A stretch of 64,000 nucleotides of DNA, taken from the NCBI RefSeq assembly GCF_000620465.1, contig NZ_JIBE01000003.1:496001-560000 (forward strand), read 5' to 3'. The stretch is from Ralstonia sp. UNC404CL21Col. GTDB lineage: Bacteria > Pseudomonadota > Gammaproteobacteria > Burkholderiales > Burkholderiaceae. The notes under the pieces were generated by a model. It was not told the DNA's origin, ran no database searches, and saw only the letters and a list, made by a program, of their open reading frames with translations. Shown piece by piece: positions 44,867 to 54,635 of this stretch (positions within the stretch are counted from its first letter, which is position 1; every line of letters starts with the position of its first letter). The position numbers and the translations under genes were made by a program.

Positions 44867-44883
44867 CCCACCGTCCACGCAAC

Positions 44884-44914
44884 AAAAAAGCGCAGCTTCG
44901 GCTACGCTTTTTTT
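44884..44914. terminator. Bidirectional terminator between mltB and cysM
   Basis: AAAAAAGCG-C-AGC and GCT-A-CGCTTTTTTTT pair around the loop TTCG, with one mismatch. Confidence 0.85.
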
Positions 44915-44935
44915 TCATGGCGATACGGCGTGCCG

Positions 44936-45838
44936 TCAGGCGGGGAAGACGCCCGTCGACAGGTAGCGATCGCCCCGGTCGCACACCACGAACACGATCG
45001 TCGCATTTTCGACTTCCTCAGCCACTCGCAGCGCCACGCACAACGCCCCAGCCGCAGAGATCCCGCAGAAGATGCCTTCTTCACGAGCCATGCGTCGCGC
45101 CATGTGCTCAGCGTCGGACTGGGTCACCGGCTCCGTGCGATCGATGTACTGCGGATCGTAAATCTTCGGCATGTACGCCTCGGGCCACTTGCGAATGCCA
45201 GGAATACGCGAGCCTTCTTCCGGCTGTGCGCCCACGATCTGGATATCGGCGTTCTTTTCTTTCAGGAAACGCGAGACGCCCGTGATGGTGCCCGTCGTGC
45301 CCATCGCCGAGACGAAATGCGTGATGCGACCTTCGGTGTCGCGCCACAGCTCGGGGCCGGTGGTCTCGTAGTGCGCAAGCGGGTTGTCGGGGTTGGCGAA
45401 TTGATCGAGGATGACGCCCTTGCCTTCCTTCTCCATCGCGTCGGCCAAGTCGCGGGCGTATTCCATCCCGCCCTTGACGGGGGTGAGGATGATCTCGGCG
45501 CCGTAAGCGGCCATGCTCTGGCGGCGCTCCACCGACAAGTCTTCCGGCATGATGAGCACCATCTTGTAGCCTCGCACCGCGGCGGCCATGGCCAGCGCAA
45601 TGCCGGTGTTGCCCGAGGTGGCCTCGATCAGCGTATCGCCCGGCTTGATGCGGCCCCGCGCTTCGGCGCGCTTGATCATGGACAGCGCAGGGCGATCCTT
45701 GACCGAGCCGGCCGGGTTATTGCCTTCGAGTTTGCCGAGGATGACATTGCCGCGACGCGCGTTGCCTTCGCCGGGAATGCGCTGGAGCTGAACCAGCGGC
45801 GTGTTGCCGATGGTGTCTTCGATGGTGAGGTAGGCCAT
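44936..45838 (-). CDS. cysM: Cysteine synthase B (O-acetylserine sulfhydrylase B)
   Basis: The protein has 300 residues. Makes cysteine from O-acetylserine and sulfide, or S-sulfocysteine from thiosulfate. The PLP lysine is in NNPAGSVKDRPALSMI, the acetyl-serine loop in EATSGNTGIALAMA, the phosphate loop in SAMGTTGTITGVSRFL, and the C-terminus has ARRMAREEGIFCGISAAGAL. The length and the segment EGGMEYARDLAD (here KGGMEYARDLAD) fit CysM rather than CysK. Start ATG at 45838 (MAYLTIEDTIGNTPL). Confidence 0.93.
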   Translation of the reverse strand: MAYLTIEDTIGNTPLVQLQRIPGEGNARRGNVILGKLEGNNPAGSVKDRPALSMIKRAEARGRIKPGDTLIEATSGNTGIALAMAAAVRGYKMVLIMPEDLSVERRQSMAAYGAEIILTPVKGGMEYARDLADAMEKEGKGVILDQFANPDNPLAHYETTGPELWRDTEGRITHFVSAMGTTGTITGVSRFLKEKNADIQIVGAQPEEGSRIPGIRKWPEAYMPKIYDPQYIDRTEPVTQSDAEHMARRMAREEGIFCGISAAGALCVALRVAEEVENATIVFVVCDRGDRYLSTGVFPA

Positions 45839-45903
45839 GATGCGTGAGGGACGGGAATCGAAGCATTGTAATGCAGCCGAAATCCCTCCCCCACACATGG
45901 CGA

Positions 45904-45927
45904 AACGCCCCGCTCGGACGGGGCGTT
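45904..45927 (-). terminator. Hairpin after comEA
   Basis: AACGCCCCG/CGGGGCGTT with a 6-nt loop, 24 bp past the comEA stop. On the minus strand only TTTCG follows, a weak T run. Confidence 0.6.
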
Positions 45928-45950
45928 ATCGACAGTCAGGCCGGAAGCGC

Positions 45951-46268
45951 TTACTTTTTCTTCGCGTCCTTGGCGTCCTTCTTGGCTGGAACGGGGGCAG
46001 GCGCCGGCGTACCGAACGTCAGGCCCTCGTTTTCCAGCTTGGTGAGCGTCTTGTCACCAATGCCGGACACGCGCGCCTTGAAATCGGCAGCGTCCTTGTA
46101 CGGACCGTTCTTGGTGCGCTCTTCAATGATCGACTTGGAGCGCTTGGGGCCGATGCCGGACAACGTCTCCAGCGCCGCGTGATCTGCGGTATTCACGTCT
46201 ACCGCCGCCCATGACATCGACAGCATCGACAGCGACATCAGCGCGGTAACCAACAGCTTCTTCAACAT
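45951..46268 (-). CDS. ComEA-family helix-hairpin-helix DNA-binding protein
   Basis: The protein has 105 residues. Signal peptide (MLKKLLVTALMSLSMLSMSWA) then one pair of helix-hairpin-helix motifs: VDVNTADHAALETLSGIGPKRSKSIIEERTKNGPY and ARVSGIGDKTLTKL. The tail is Ala/Pro/Lys-rich (PAPVPAKKDAKDAKKK). ComEA binds incoming DNA in the periplasm during natural transformation, which Ralstonia species perform. AAGGAGAAG precedes the ATG at 46268. No other competence gene is adjacent. Confidence 0.85.
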   Translation of the reverse strand: MLKKLLVTALMSLSMLSMSWAAVDVNTADHAALETLSGIGPKRSKSIIEERTKNGPYKDAADFKARVSGIGDKTLTKLENEGLTFGTPAPAPVPAKKDAKDAKKK

Positions 46269-46296
46269 GTGCTTCTCCTTGGTATAGGGAATGAAA

Positions 46297-46320
46297 AAAC
46301 CGCCACGTGAGCGGCGGTTT
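46297..46320 (-). terminator. Terminator after hldD, inside the comEA upstream region
   Basis: AAACCGCC/GGCGGTTT with an 8-nt loop. On the minus strand it is followed by TTTTTTCATT. It lies 84 bp past the hldD stop and only about 25 bp before the comEA start. Confidence 0.8.
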
Positions 46321-46335
46321 CGACACATCTTAAAG

Positions 46336-46352
46336 AGCATCGTGACGATGCT
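46336..46352. promoter_or_regulatory. 17-bp inverted repeat upstream of comEA
   Basis: AGCATCG-TGA-CGATGCT, with exact 7-bp arms, lies between the hldD stop and the terminator. It may be an operator or a second hairpin. Confidence 0.35.
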
Positions 46353-46403
46353 GCAGCGCGCGGACAAAAAGTCACACGCTGTCTGATTTTGGGATGGGTG
46401 CGA

Positions 46404-47399
46404 TCAGGCTGGCTGCTTCAGCAACCACTGGCAGTAGCGCTCCACGCCTTCCTGCACCGTCAGGAACGGTGCCGTGTAGCCCGCCGCGCGCAGGCGCGAC
46501 TGATCAGCCTGCGTGAAGCACTGATACTTGCCACGCAATGCATCGGGAAATTTGACGTACTCGATCAGGCCTTCCTGCGCCAACTCCTCGGTGGAAAGCG
46601 CGGGCTTGCCTTCTGCACCGCGCAACGTGTTCACGACCGTCGTCGCGATGTCGTTGAACGGCTGCGCGCGGCCCGTTCCGAGATTGAAGATGCCCGACTT
46701 GTCCGGATTGTCGAAGAAGAACAGGTTGACCTTCACCACATCTTCCACCGACACAAAATCGCGCATCTGGCCGCCTTGCGGGTAGCCGTTGTACTCGCCG
46801 AACAGCTTGACCGTACCTTCGGCGCGGAACTGGTTGAAGTTGTGGAACGCCACCGACGCCATGCGACCCTTGTGCTGCTCGCGCGGGCCGTAGACGTTGA
46901 AGTAACGGAAGCCCACGATCTGCGACAGCGCGGTCGGCATGACACGACGCACGACCTGGTCGAACAGCAGCTTGGAATAGCCGTACACGTTCAGCGGCCG
47001 CTCGAACTCGGGCGCTTCGCGAAACGTTTCCGAGGCGCCGTACGTGGCGGCCGATGACGCATAGAGGAACTGCACGCCTTGGTCCAGGCACGCGCGCATC
47101 ACCGCCAGCGAGTAGCGGTAGTTGTTGTCCATCATGTAGCGACCATCGGTCTCCATGGTGTCGGAGCAGGCGCCTTCATGGAAGATCGCGCGGACCTTGC
47201 CGAACTCGCCGCGCGCAAAGCGTTCGACAAAATCGGTCTTGTCCAGGTAATCGCTGATCTGGCAGTCGACGATGTTCTTGAACTTGTCGGCCCGGGTGAG
47301 ATTGTCGACGGCGATGATGTCGGTCTCGCCGCGCTCGTTCAGGCCCTTGACGATGTTGGCGCCGATGAAGCCGGCAGCGCCGGTGACGATGATGGTCAT
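46404..47399 (-). CDS. hldD: ADP-L-glycero-D-manno-heptose 6-epimerase
   Basis: The protein has 331 residues. Epimerises ADP-D,D-heptose to ADP-L,D-heptose, the donor for LPS inner-core heptose. NADP Rossmann motif [20 protein letters not shown] at the N-terminus, catalytic Tyr-x3-Lys in [11 protein letters not shown], and family segments [18 protein letters not shown] and [16 protein letters not shown]. Start ATG at 47399, 18 bp after hldE, so the two heptose genes are one unit. Confidence 0.96.
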   Translation of the reverse strand: MTIIVTGAAGFIGANIVKGLNERGETDIIAVDNLTRADKFKNIVDCQISDYLDKTDFVERFARGEFGKVRAIFHEGACSDTMETDGRYMMDNNYRYSLAVMRACLDQGVQFLYASSAATYGASETFREAPEFERPLNVYGYSKLLFDQVVRRVMPTALSQIVGFRYFNVYGPREQHKGRMASVAFHNFNQFRAEGTVKLFGEYNGYPQGGQMRDFVSVEDVVKVNLFFFDNPDKSGIFNLGTGRAQPFNDIATTVVNTLRGAEGKPALSTEELAQEGLIEYVKFPDALRGKYQCFTQADQSRLRAAGYTAPFLTVQEGVERYCQWLLKQPA

Positions 47400-47417
47400 G
47401 ATCCGTTGATCAGAAGA

Positions 47418-48350
47418 TCAGTTAAAGAGTTCTGCGTGCGTGACGACAGCCGTGCCCAGCTTGCCGACGACGATGCCGCCGGCGCGATTCGCGTACTGCA
47501 CGGCTTCCTTGATGTTGGCACCGGCGCCCAGCAGCGTGGCCAGCGTGGCGATGACGGTATCGCCCGCGCCCGAAACATCGAACACCTCGCGCGCCTGCGC
47601 CGACACGTGCAGCACCTCGTGTTCGGTGTAGAGCGTCATGCCTTCTTCGGAGCGCGTGAGGAGGAGCGCCTCGAGCTGCAGCTCCCGGCGCAAGTTCTGG
47701 GCACGAATGGTGAGGTCCTGCTCTGATTTCCACGAGCCAACCACCTGGCGCATTTCAGCGCGGTTCGGCGTGATCATGGTCGCGCCCCTGTAGCGCGAAT
47801 AGTCGTCGCCCTTCGGGTCGACCAGCACGCGACGGCCCGCCTGGCGCGACGTCTCGATCATCTTGCCGACATGCGTGAGACCGCCCTTGCCGTAGTCCGA
47901 CAGCACCACCACGTCGTGCTGCGGCACCAGCGTCGAAAAACGGTCGAGCACCGACATCAGCACTTCGTGCGTGGGCGCGTTCTCAAAATCGACGCGAATC
48001 AATTGTTGCTGGCGGGCCAGCACGCGCAGCTTGATGGTCGTGTTGACCGCCGGATCACGATGCAGGTGACCGGTGACGTGGCTCTCGCCGAGCAGCGTTT
48101 CGATGCTGCGGCCCGGCTCGTCGTCGCCAATCACACCGAGCATGGCAGCCTGCGCGCCGAGCGCCGCCACGTTGCGCGCCACGTTGGCGGCACCGCCAAG
48201 GCGTTCGTCCTGGCGCTTGATCTGCACGACGGGCACCGGCGCTTCCGGCGAAATCCGATCGACGTCTCCAAACCAGTAGCGGTCGAGCATCATGTCGCCG
48301 ACCACCAGGATGCGGGCGGCGTGAATCTGTTCGGAAGCGAGCGTGGTCAT
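47418..48350 (-). CDS. hldE: D-glycero-beta-D-manno-heptose-7-phosphate kinase
   Basis: The protein has 310 residues. Phosphorylates heptose-7-phosphate at C1 for ADP-heptose synthesis. PfkB/ribokinase fold: VVGDMMLDRYWFGDVDRISPEAPVPVV near the start, LGGAANVARNVAALGA, and the anion-hole/base motif DVSGAGDTVIATLA near the C-terminus. It corresponds only to the N-terminal half of E. coli HldE; the adenylyltransferase must be a separate gene (rfaE2) elsewhere, as is usual in this group. rfaE1/hldA would be equivalent names. Confidence 0.93.
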   Translation of the reverse strand: MTTLASEQIHAARILVVGDMMLDRYWFGDVDRISPEAPVPVVQIKRQDERLGGAANVARNVAALGAQAAMLGVIGDDEPGRSIETLLGESHVTGHLHRDPAVNTTIKLRVLARQQQLIRVDFENAPTHEVLMSVLDRFSTLVPQHDVVVLSDYGKGGLTHVGKMIETSRQAGRRVLVDPKGDDYSRYRGATMITPNRAEMRQVVGSWKSEQDLTIRAQNLRRELQLEALLLTRSEEGMTLYTEHEVLHVSAQAREVFDVSGAGDTVIATLATLLGAGANIKEAVQYANRAGGIVVGKLGTAVVTHAELFN

Positions 48351-48388
48351 GTGTCTGGGCGTCGGCAGCGGCCGGTGGGTCTCGGTGA

Positions 48389-49753
48389 TTACGATTGGGT
48401 GGAGCGCCCGATGGCCTGGTATTCAAAGCCCGCATCGCGCATGGCTTGCGGCTCGAACAGGTTGCGGCCGTCGAACACCATCGGCGTCTTCAACAGGGCT
48501 TTCACGGCGTTGAAGTCGGGGCTGCGGAACGCCTTCCACTCGGTCACAATGACCAGCGCGTCGGCATTCTTGAGCGCGTCCATCTGACCGGCGCAGAACG
48601 TCACGCGTTCCAGTTGTTCGGCAGAAAGATCAAGCGCCAGCGCATGGCGAGCTTCTTCCATCGCAACCGGGTCATACACTTGAACCCGTGCGCCACGAGC
48701 CAGCAGCGCGGCAATGAGGATACGGCTCGGAGCCTCGCGCATGTCATCGGTGTTCGGCTTGAACGCAAGGCCCCAAATGGCGAACGTGCGGCCCGTCAGG
48801 TCGGCACCCAGACGATCTTCGATCTTTTCGACCAGCACTTCCTTCTGCTTGTCGTTGACGGCTTCAACGGCTTCGAGCACGTGCAGCGTCTGACCGTATT
48901 CCTGGGCCGTACGCACCAGCGCCTGCACGTCCTTCGGGAAACACGAACCGCCGTAGCCGGTGCCGGCGTAGAGGAAGCTGTAGCCGATACGCGGGTCGGA
49001 GCCGATGCCCAGGCGAACGAGTTCGATGTCGGCGCCCACCTTGTCGGCCAGATTGGCCATCTCGTTCATGAACGAGATGCGCGTGGCCAGCATCGAATTG
49101 GCGGCGTATTTGGTGAACTCCGCAGAGCGCACGTCCATGTAGAAGGTGCGCTCGTGGTTGCGGTTGAACGGCGCGTAAAGCGTGCGCATGATGGCCTTGG
49201 CGCGCAGGCCATCGGCATCGCCATAGGTGCCCAGCACGATGCGATCCGGACGCATGAAGTCGTCCACCGCAGCGCCTTCTTTCAGGAACTCCGGGTTCGA
49301 CACGACGGAGAAGCCGATGTCCGACTTGCCACGCGTTGCCAGCACTTCGCCAACCGCGGCGCGCACCTTGTCGCCCGTTCCCACAGGCACCGTCGATTTG
49401 TCGACGATCACCTTGAAGCCCGTCATGTGCTGGGCGATGTTGCGGGCGGCAGCCAGCACGTACTTCAGGTCGGCCGAGCCATCTTCATCGGGCGGCGTGC
49501 CTACAGCGATGAATTGCACGTCGCCGTGCGCCACGCTGGCAGCCACGTCGGTCGAAAACTGGATGCGGCCGGCCGCGCGGTTGCGCTCGATCAGCTCCTT
49601 CAGGCCCGGTTCGTAGATGGGCACGCCGCCGGCGTTGAGCAGGTCGATCTTTTTCTGGTCGACGTCGAGGCAGAACACATCGTTGCCCAGCTCCGCCAGA
49701 CACGCGCCGGTGACCAGACCGACATAACCGCTACCGATGATGGTGATTTTCAT
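48389..49753 (-). CDS. ugd: UDP-glucose 6-dehydrogenase
   Basis: The protein has 454 residues. Oxidises UDP-glucose to UDP-glucuronate, precursor of Ara4N lipid A modification and of capsule or EPS sugars. NAD-binding [27 protein letters not shown] at the N-terminus, the catalytic Cys in [13 protein letters not shown], and C-terminal [16 protein letters not shown]. Start ATG at 49753. It sits between lapB and hldE on the same strand. Confidence 0.95.
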   Translation of the reverse strand: MKITIIGSGYVGLVTGACLAELGNDVFCLDVDQKKIDLLNAGGVPIYEPGLKELIERNRAAGRIQFSTDVAASVAHGDVQFIAVGTPPDEDGSADLKYVLAAARNIAQHMTGFKVIVDKSTVPVGTGDKVRAAVGEVLATRGKSDIGFSVVSNPEFLKEGAAVDDFMRPDRIVLGTYGDADGLRAKAIMRTLYAPFNRNHERTFYMDVRSAEFTKYAANSMLATRISFMNEMANLADKVGADIELVRLGIGSDPRIGYSFLYAGTGYGGSCFPKDVQALVRTAQEYGQTLHVLEAVEAVNDKQKEVLVEKIEDRLGADLTGRTFAIWGLAFKPNTDDMREAPSRILIAALLARGARVQVYDPVAMEEARHALALDLSAEQLERVTFCAGQMDALKNADALVIVTEWKAFRSPDFNAVKALLKTPMVFDGRNLFEPQAMRDAGFEYQAIGRSTQS

Positions 49754-49817
49754 ACGAACACTTGAAGATTAAAAAAGCGCCAGCGCGGCTGCCACAGGTG
49801 CACCGCGCCGGACTGAA

Positions 49818-51092
49818 TTACATGCTGGCGCCGCCGCTGCCGCCGAGTGTCTCGGTGCGGCGCGGGGCATACGTCTCCCAGCGGTTGCAGCCGGGGCATT
49901 GCCAATAGAACAGACGCGCACGGAAACCGCACTCCTGACAGGTATAGCGGGCTAGATTGCGCGTACGACTTTGCAGAAGATCGCGAATGGCGCCGAGATC
50001 CTGCGCACGCTGAATATCAGCATTGCTGCCGGCTTCGACCGGATCTGCCAGCGCACTCTCAGCAACATCGACCGTCGCAGGGGCTTCGTGCCCAACGGCC
50101 TCAGACGCACGGGTCGCCTCGGCTTCCACTAGCCGCGTCAACGCCATCAACGAGGGCTGACGGCGGATCTGGTCGCGCATCAGCGCCACGGCATCGTCGA
50201 TACCGTGCACATCCAATTCGTATTTGTAGACCGTATCGAGCAGTTCGGGGCCCAGTCGGGCGTCCATCTTTGAACGCAGCCAGGCCAGCCCTTCGGCCGC
50301 GCGACCGAGCTGCGTGTACGCCTTCATCAGCCGCTCGGCCACCAGCGGCAAGAACGCGGTGTTCTGCTGTTCGATGCTGCGCCAACGCTTGATGGCGCCC
50401 TCGATATCGCCCTGCCCTTGTGCAACGTCGCCCAATTGAATGGTGGCGCGCACGTTTTTCGGGTTCTCTTGCAGGGCACGCTCAAGCCATTCGACGGCGG
50501 TCGGCACATCCTTGCGCTGCAACGCTTCCTGCGCGACCTCGCAGCAGAACTGCGCAATCTGCACGGCGTAATCCTTGCCTTGCAGCTTCTGCAACTCACG
50601 CGCCGCATCGATGGCCTTGCGCCATTCCTTCTCGACTTCGTATAGCTCGAGCAGCACGCGCTTGGCCGGCTCGGCAAACGTGCCTTCCATCAGCATGCGC
50701 AGGGATTCCTCCGCACGGTCCAGCAGCCCCGCGCGAAGGAAATCCTGCCCCAGTTCAAACAGGGCGTGATCGCGCTCGTGGGGCGGCAGATCAGGGCGGT
50801 TGACGAGGTTCTGGTGAACGCGGATGGCGCGTTCGGTTTCACCGCGCCGACGGAACAGACTGCCGAGCGCAAAGTGAAGTTCGGTGGTCTCCGGGTCCAG
50901 CCGCGCCACTTCAATGAAGGCGTCGATGGCCTTGTCCGGCTGCTCGTTGAGCAGAAAATTCAGACCCTTGAAATACGAGCGCGGCAGCGACGATTGTTCA
51001 GTACGCAACTGGCGGGCATCGAGCCGGGCAGCCACCCAGCCCAAGCCAAACACCAGGGGGATGGCCAACAGCCACCAGAGATCAAAATCCAT
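49818..51092 (-). CDS. lapB: Lipopolysaccharide assembly protein B (LapB/YciM)
   Basis: The protein has 424 residues against 389 in E. coli. A membrane anchor (LWWLLAIPLVFGLGWVAARLDARQL, residues 4-28) is followed by about nine TPR-like repeats (PDKAIDAFIEVARLDPETTELHFALGSLFRRRGE and on). The C-terminal rubredoxin-like zinc site is CQECGF..CPGCNRWETY. LapB tunes FtsH degradation of LpxC, setting LPS output. An extra Ala/Glu-rich linker (about 325-370) precedes the zinc domain. It starts 3 bp after the lapA stop. Confidence 0.93.
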   Translation of the reverse strand: MDFDLWWLLAIPLVFGLGWVAARLDARQLRTEQSSLPRSYFKGLNFLLNEQPDKAIDAFIEVARLDPETTELHFALGSLFRRRGETERAIRVHQNLVNRPDLPPHERDHALFELGQDFLRAGLLDRAEESLRMLMEGTFAEPAKRVLLELYEVEKEWRKAIDAARELQKLQGKDYAVQIAQFCCEVAQEALQRKDVPTAVEWLERALQENPKNVRATIQLGDVAQGQGDIEGAIKRWRSIEQQNTAFLPLVAERLMKAYTQLGRAAEGLAWLRSKMDARLGPELLDTVYKYELDVHGIDDAVALMRDQIRRQPSLMALTRLVEAEATRASEAVGHEAPATVDVAESALADPVEAGSNADIQRAQDLGAIRDLLQSRTRNLARYTCQECGFRARLFYWQCPGCNRWETYAPRRTETLGGSGGASM

Positions 51093-51095
51093 GCG

Positions 51096-51419
51096 TCAGA
51101 CCTTGGGGCCGGGAACGTGATACGGAGAATCGGCGACAACCGGCGGCGGCGCCTCGGCCCGCTCTTCGTCCTTCTTCATGCGGCCGATCTGGCGACGCAG
51201 ACGGCTTGCTGTGAAGCGATGCCGCATCACGCGCGGCGCCATCGCCAGCATGGCCAGCAAGATGCCGGCGACAAAGAACGCCAAGGCGATCAGGATCAAT
51301 GGTGCATGCCAAGCCACACCAAACGGCAGCACGAGCGAGACTTCCGCTGTGTTGTGCAGTGCCAGCACAAAGAGCAGCACAAACAACAGGATGCGGATGA
51401 CCCAGACGAGAAATTTCAT
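51096..51419 (-). CDS. lapA: LapA family membrane protein
   Basis: The protein has 107 residues. Two membrane helices (FLVWVIRILLFVLLFVLAL and LILIALAFFVAGILLAMLAM) with the LapA/DUF1049 pattern HNTAEVSLVLPFGVAWHAPL between them, and a basic coiled tail (RLRRQIGRMKKDEE). Paired with lapB as in E. coli; together they help couple LPS synthesis and transport. Confidence 0.9.
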   Translation of the reverse strand: MKFLVWVIRILLFVLLFVLALHNTAEVSLVLPFGVAWHAPLILIALAFFVAGILLAMLAMAPRVMRHRFTASRLRRQIGRMKKDEERAEAPPPVVADSPYHVPGPKV

Positions 51420-51563
51420 GCGAATTCGAGAACGGGCGGCGGTGCGGCTGCAGGATGCGGCGCAATTGGCGGCACGATTGCCGGGTTGTGCCGCATTGTA
51501 GCGGATTCATATGGCGGCCAGCCACGCTCGGCTTGGCCGCACACAAGCATTGCCGGAATAAAA

Positions 51564-51586
51564 AACGCCCCGGCAAGCGGGGCGTT
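51564..51586 (-). terminator. Terminator after ihfB
   Basis: AACGCCCCG/CGGGGCGTT with loop GCAAG. On the minus strand it is followed by TTTTATT, 27 bp past the ihfB stop. It separates the rpsA-ihfB transcript from lapAB. Confidence 0.9.
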
Positions 51587-51613
51587 CCTGAAACTACCAA
51601 GTGCAACCTGGGC

Positions 51614-52036
51614 TTAGCGCGACATGGCCAGCGGCACTGCCACATCTACCGGAAACCCGGCAGTCTGACGGGTGCTGTCAGCCTGTCGCCCAGCCTTTAC
51701 AGCCGCGAGCGACACGGCAGACTCGCCCTCCGAAGAAGGCTCGCCTTGACGCTCCAGGCTGCGGTCAACCCTTTCTCGCAATTCCTTGCCCGCCTTGAAG
51801 TGCGGCACCCGTTTCTCGGGTACCAGCACCTTCTCGCCAGACTTGGGGTTGCGACCGACGCGCGGCGGACGACGATTCAGACCGAAACTCCCGAAACCGC
51901 GGATCTCGATGCGGTGCCCGTCCGCCAAGGCGTCGGACATCGCATCCAGGATCGTCTTGACCGCGATATCCGCGTCCCGCAGCAGCAACTGCGGGAAGCG
52001 GGCGGCCAGCTTTTCCACGAGTTCGGACTTGGTCAT
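51614..52036 (-). CDS. ihfB: Integration host factor subunit beta, with long C-terminal tail
   Basis: The protein has 140 residues, against 94 in E. coli. The IHF/HU core covers about 1-94: [90 protein letters not shown], including the Arg-Asn-Pro DNA-intercalating tip. The last 46 residues ([19 protein letters not shown].., [12 protein letters not shown]) match nothing I know. It lies 51 bp after rpsA, as in E. coli. An ATG two codons upstream is the alternative start. Confidence 0.93.
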   Translation of the reverse strand: MTKSELVEKLAARFPQLLLRDADIAVKTILDAMSDALADGHRIEIRGFGSFGLNRRPPRVGRNPKSGEKVLVPEKRVPHFKAGKELRERVDRSLERQGEPSSEGESAVSLAAVKAGRQADSTRQTAGFPVDVAVPLAMSR

Positions 52037-52087
52037 GGGCATCGTGCGCGCGTCCTCGTCGTTCTTTAGGGTCGACCCGGTGGATGC

Positions 52088-53776
52088 TTACTGGTTGGTT
52101 TCGTTCAGCTTGGCCTTCAGCAGCGCGCCGAGGTTCGTGGTACCAGCTGCGCCGGTATCCGCCGAGAACTTCTGCATCGCTTCCTGTTGGTCGGCGCTGT
52201 CCTTCGCCTTGATGGAAACGTTGATGTTGCGCGACTTGCGATCGATGTTGACGATCATCGCGGTCATCGTTTCGCCTTCCTTCAGCACGTTGCGGGCATC
52301 TTCCACGCGGTCGCTCGAGATTTCCGAGGCGCGCAGGTAGCCTTCCACGTCGTCAGCCAGCTGCACCACGGCGCCCTTCGGATCAACGGCCTTGATCGTG
52401 ACCTGCACGATCGAACCCTTGTCGTTGGTCGAGATGAAGTTGTTGAACGGGTCGCCCGACAGTTGCTTGATACCCAGCGAGATGCGTTCCTTGTCGACGT
52501 CGATGGCCAGAACCACAGCTTCGACTTCGTCGCCCTTCTTGTACTTGCGAACGGCTTCTTCGCCAGTCTCTTGCCACGACAGGTCCGACAGGTGCACCAG
52601 GCCGTCGATGCCGCCCGGCAGGCCGATGAACACGCCGAAGTCGGTGATCGACTTGATCTGGCCGGCCAGCTTGTCGCCCTTCTTGTGGTTGCGAGCGAAA
52701 TCGTCCCACGGGTTGGCCTTGCACTGCTTCATGCCCAGGCTGATACGACGCTTGTCTTCGTCGATGTCCAGAACCATGACTTCCACTTCGTCGCCCAGCT
52801 GGACAACCTTGGACGGAGCAACGTTCTTGTTGGTCCAGTCCATTTCCGACACGTGCACCAGGCCTTCGATGCCGGCTTCGATCTCGACGAACGCGCCGTA
52901 GTCGGTCAGGTTGGTCACCTTGCCGAACAGGCGGGTGCCTTGCGGGTAGCGGCGCGAGATGCCGACCCACGGATCTTCGCCCAGTTGCTTGACGCCCAGC
53001 GAGACGCGGTTCTTCTCTTGGTCGAACTTGAGGATCTTGGCGGTGATTTCCTGGCCAACCGACAGCACTTCGCTCGGGTGACGCACACGACGCCATGCCA
53101 GGTCGGTGATGTGCAGCAGACCGTCGATGCCACCCAGATCCACGAACGCGCCGTAGTCGGTGATGTTCTTGACGATACCGTTGACGATTGCGCCTTCCTT
53201 GAGCGTTTCCATCAGCTTCTGACGCTCTTCGCCCAGCGTGGCTTCCACCACGGCACGGCGCGACAGCACAACGTTGTTGCGCTTGCGGTCCAGCTTGATG
53301 ACCTTGAATTCGAGGGTCTTGCCTTCGTACGGCGTGGTGTCCTTGATCGGACGCACGTCGACGAGCGAACCCGGCAGGAATGCACGAATACCGTTGACCA
53401 TGACGGTCAGGCCGCCCTTGACCTTGCCAGTCACCGTACCGGAGATGATCTCGCCGGATTCCAGTGCCTTCTCAAGGTTCAGCCACGAAGCCAGACGCTT
53501 GGCCTTGTCGCGCGACAGGATGGTGTCGCCGTAGCCGTTTTCCAGTGCGTCGATCGCGACCGAAACGTAGTCGCCGACTTGCACTTCCAGCTCGCCCTGA
53601 TCGTTCAGGAATTCTTCGACCGGAACAAAAGCTTCAGACTTCAGGCCCGCGTTCACCACGACGAAGTTGTGGTCGATACGCACGACTTCCGCAGAGATCA
53701 CTTCGCCAGCCTTCATATTGGACTTGGCGATCGACTCTTCGAACAGGGCGGCAAAAGATTCGTTAGTTTGGGACAT
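52088..53776 (-). CDS. rpsA: 30S ribosomal protein S1
   Basis: The protein has 562 residues. Six S1-type OB repeats (first at about 20; [26 protein letters not shown], and clear repeats [67 protein letters not shown]). Binds mRNA and helps place it on the 30S subunit. The start [15 protein letters not shown] at 53776 has an AT-rich but Shine-Dalgarno-poor leader, as is usual for rpsA, which is autoregulated. The E. coli order cmk-rpsA-ihfB is kept. Confidence 0.97.
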   Translation of the reverse strand: MSQTNESFAALFEESIAKSNMKAGEVISAEVVRIDHNFVVVNAGLKSEAFVPVEEFLNDQGELEVQVGDYVSVAIDALENGYGDTILSRDKAKRLASWLNLEKALESGEIISGTVTGKVKGGLTVMVNGIRAFLPGSLVDVRPIKDTTPYEGKTLEFKVIKLDRKRNNVVLSRRAVVEATLGEERQKLMETLKEGAIVNGIVKNITDYGAFVDLGGIDGLLHITDLAWRRVRHPSEVLSVGQEITAKILKFDQEKNRVSLGVKQLGEDPWVGISRRYPQGTRLFGKVTNLTDYGAFVEIEAGIEGLVHVSEMDWTNKNVAPSKVVQLGDEVEVMVLDIDEDKRRISLGMKQCKANPWDDFARNHKKGDKLAGQIKSITDFGVFIGLPGGIDGLVHLSDLSWQETGEEAVRKYKKGDEVEAVVLAIDVDKERISLGIKQLSGDPFNNFISTNDKGSIVQVTIKAVDPKGAVVQLADDVEGYLRASEISSDRVEDARNVLKEGETMTAMIVNIDRKSRNINVSIKAKDSADQQEAMQKFSADTGAAGTTNLGALLKAKLNETNQ

Positions 53777-53911
53777 AAAAAATAGACATCCGCAGAACAT
53801 GCCTCGCATTGCTTTCGCACAGAATGAGCGAAGACACGCATGCGGGGTTATGAGTTGAACAACCGCCGACAGCAACATGCCGTCGGCACCGATCGAACCA
53901 GTCCAGCCAAG

Positions 53912-54607
53912 TCAGTTTGCCTTGTTGGCGCCCTGCACCTGCCGGTACCAGTCCAGTACCTGCGCGACAACTTCATCGACCGTCATGTCGGACGAATCCA
54001 GTTGCCGCGCATCTTGCGCCGGGCGCAGCGGCGCGATACTGCGGGTGCGATCCCGCAAATCACGCGCCTCCAAGTCCTGCGAAAGACTTTCAACTGTAGC
54101 AGAAAAACCCTTTGCAATCAATTGTTTATAGCGCCGCTCGGCGCGCGCTTGCACACTTGCCGTCAGGAACACCTTGAGCACCGCTTCCGGAAAAACCACC
54201 GTGCCCATGTCGCGGCCATCGGCCACAAGACCGGGGGCCTCCAAGAAGGCCCGCTGACGTGCGTGAAGCGCCTCACGTACCGCGCCATGCACGGCGATGG
54301 CGGAGGCCTGGTTGCCCACCGATTCGTGGCGTAGCGCCAAGCTCACATCTTCGCCCTTCAGCCAGATGTGATCTGCCTTGAAGCGCACATCCAGGTTCCG
54401 TGCAATGCGGACGAGACTATCGACGTCGTGGTCGTCGATGTTCTCCCGCATGCTGGCGAGGGCCACCAGGCGGTACAGCGACCCGCTGTCCAGCAGGTGG
54501 AAACCAAGCAGATCAGCAACTTGGTGAGCGACCGTGCCCTTGCCGGATGCGGTCGGGCCGTCGATGGTGATGACCGGGTACGGCATGGAAGCAGCGGTGT
54601 CGGACAT
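53912..54607 (-). CDS. cmk: Cytidylate kinase
   Basis: The protein has 231 residues. Phosphorylates CMP and dCMP. P-loop [35 protein letters not shown] near residue 12, then [24 protein letters not shown] and the lid [21 protein letters not shown]. Start ATG at 54607; a long upstream in-frame extension through aroA is rejected. It precedes rpsA by 135 bp, which probably holds a separate rpsA promoter. Confidence 0.95.
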   Translation of the reverse strand: MSDTAASMPYPVITIDGPTASGKGTVAHQVADLLGFHLLDSGSLYRLVALASMRENIDDHDVDSLVRIARNLDVRFKADHIWLKGEDVSLALRHESVGNQASAIAVHGAVREALHARQRAFLEAPGLVADGRDMGTVVFPEAVLKVFLTASVQARAERRYKQLIAKGFSATVESLSQDLEARDLRDRTRSIAPLRPAQDARQLDSSDMTVDEVVAQVLDWYRQVQGANKAN

Positions 54608-54635
54608 GATGAAAATGCAGGCGGTTAATTGCGCT

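Noticed and set aside
52187-53785. A 532-codon plus-strand frame opposite rpsA
   Set aside because: Antisense shadow of ribosomal protein S1.
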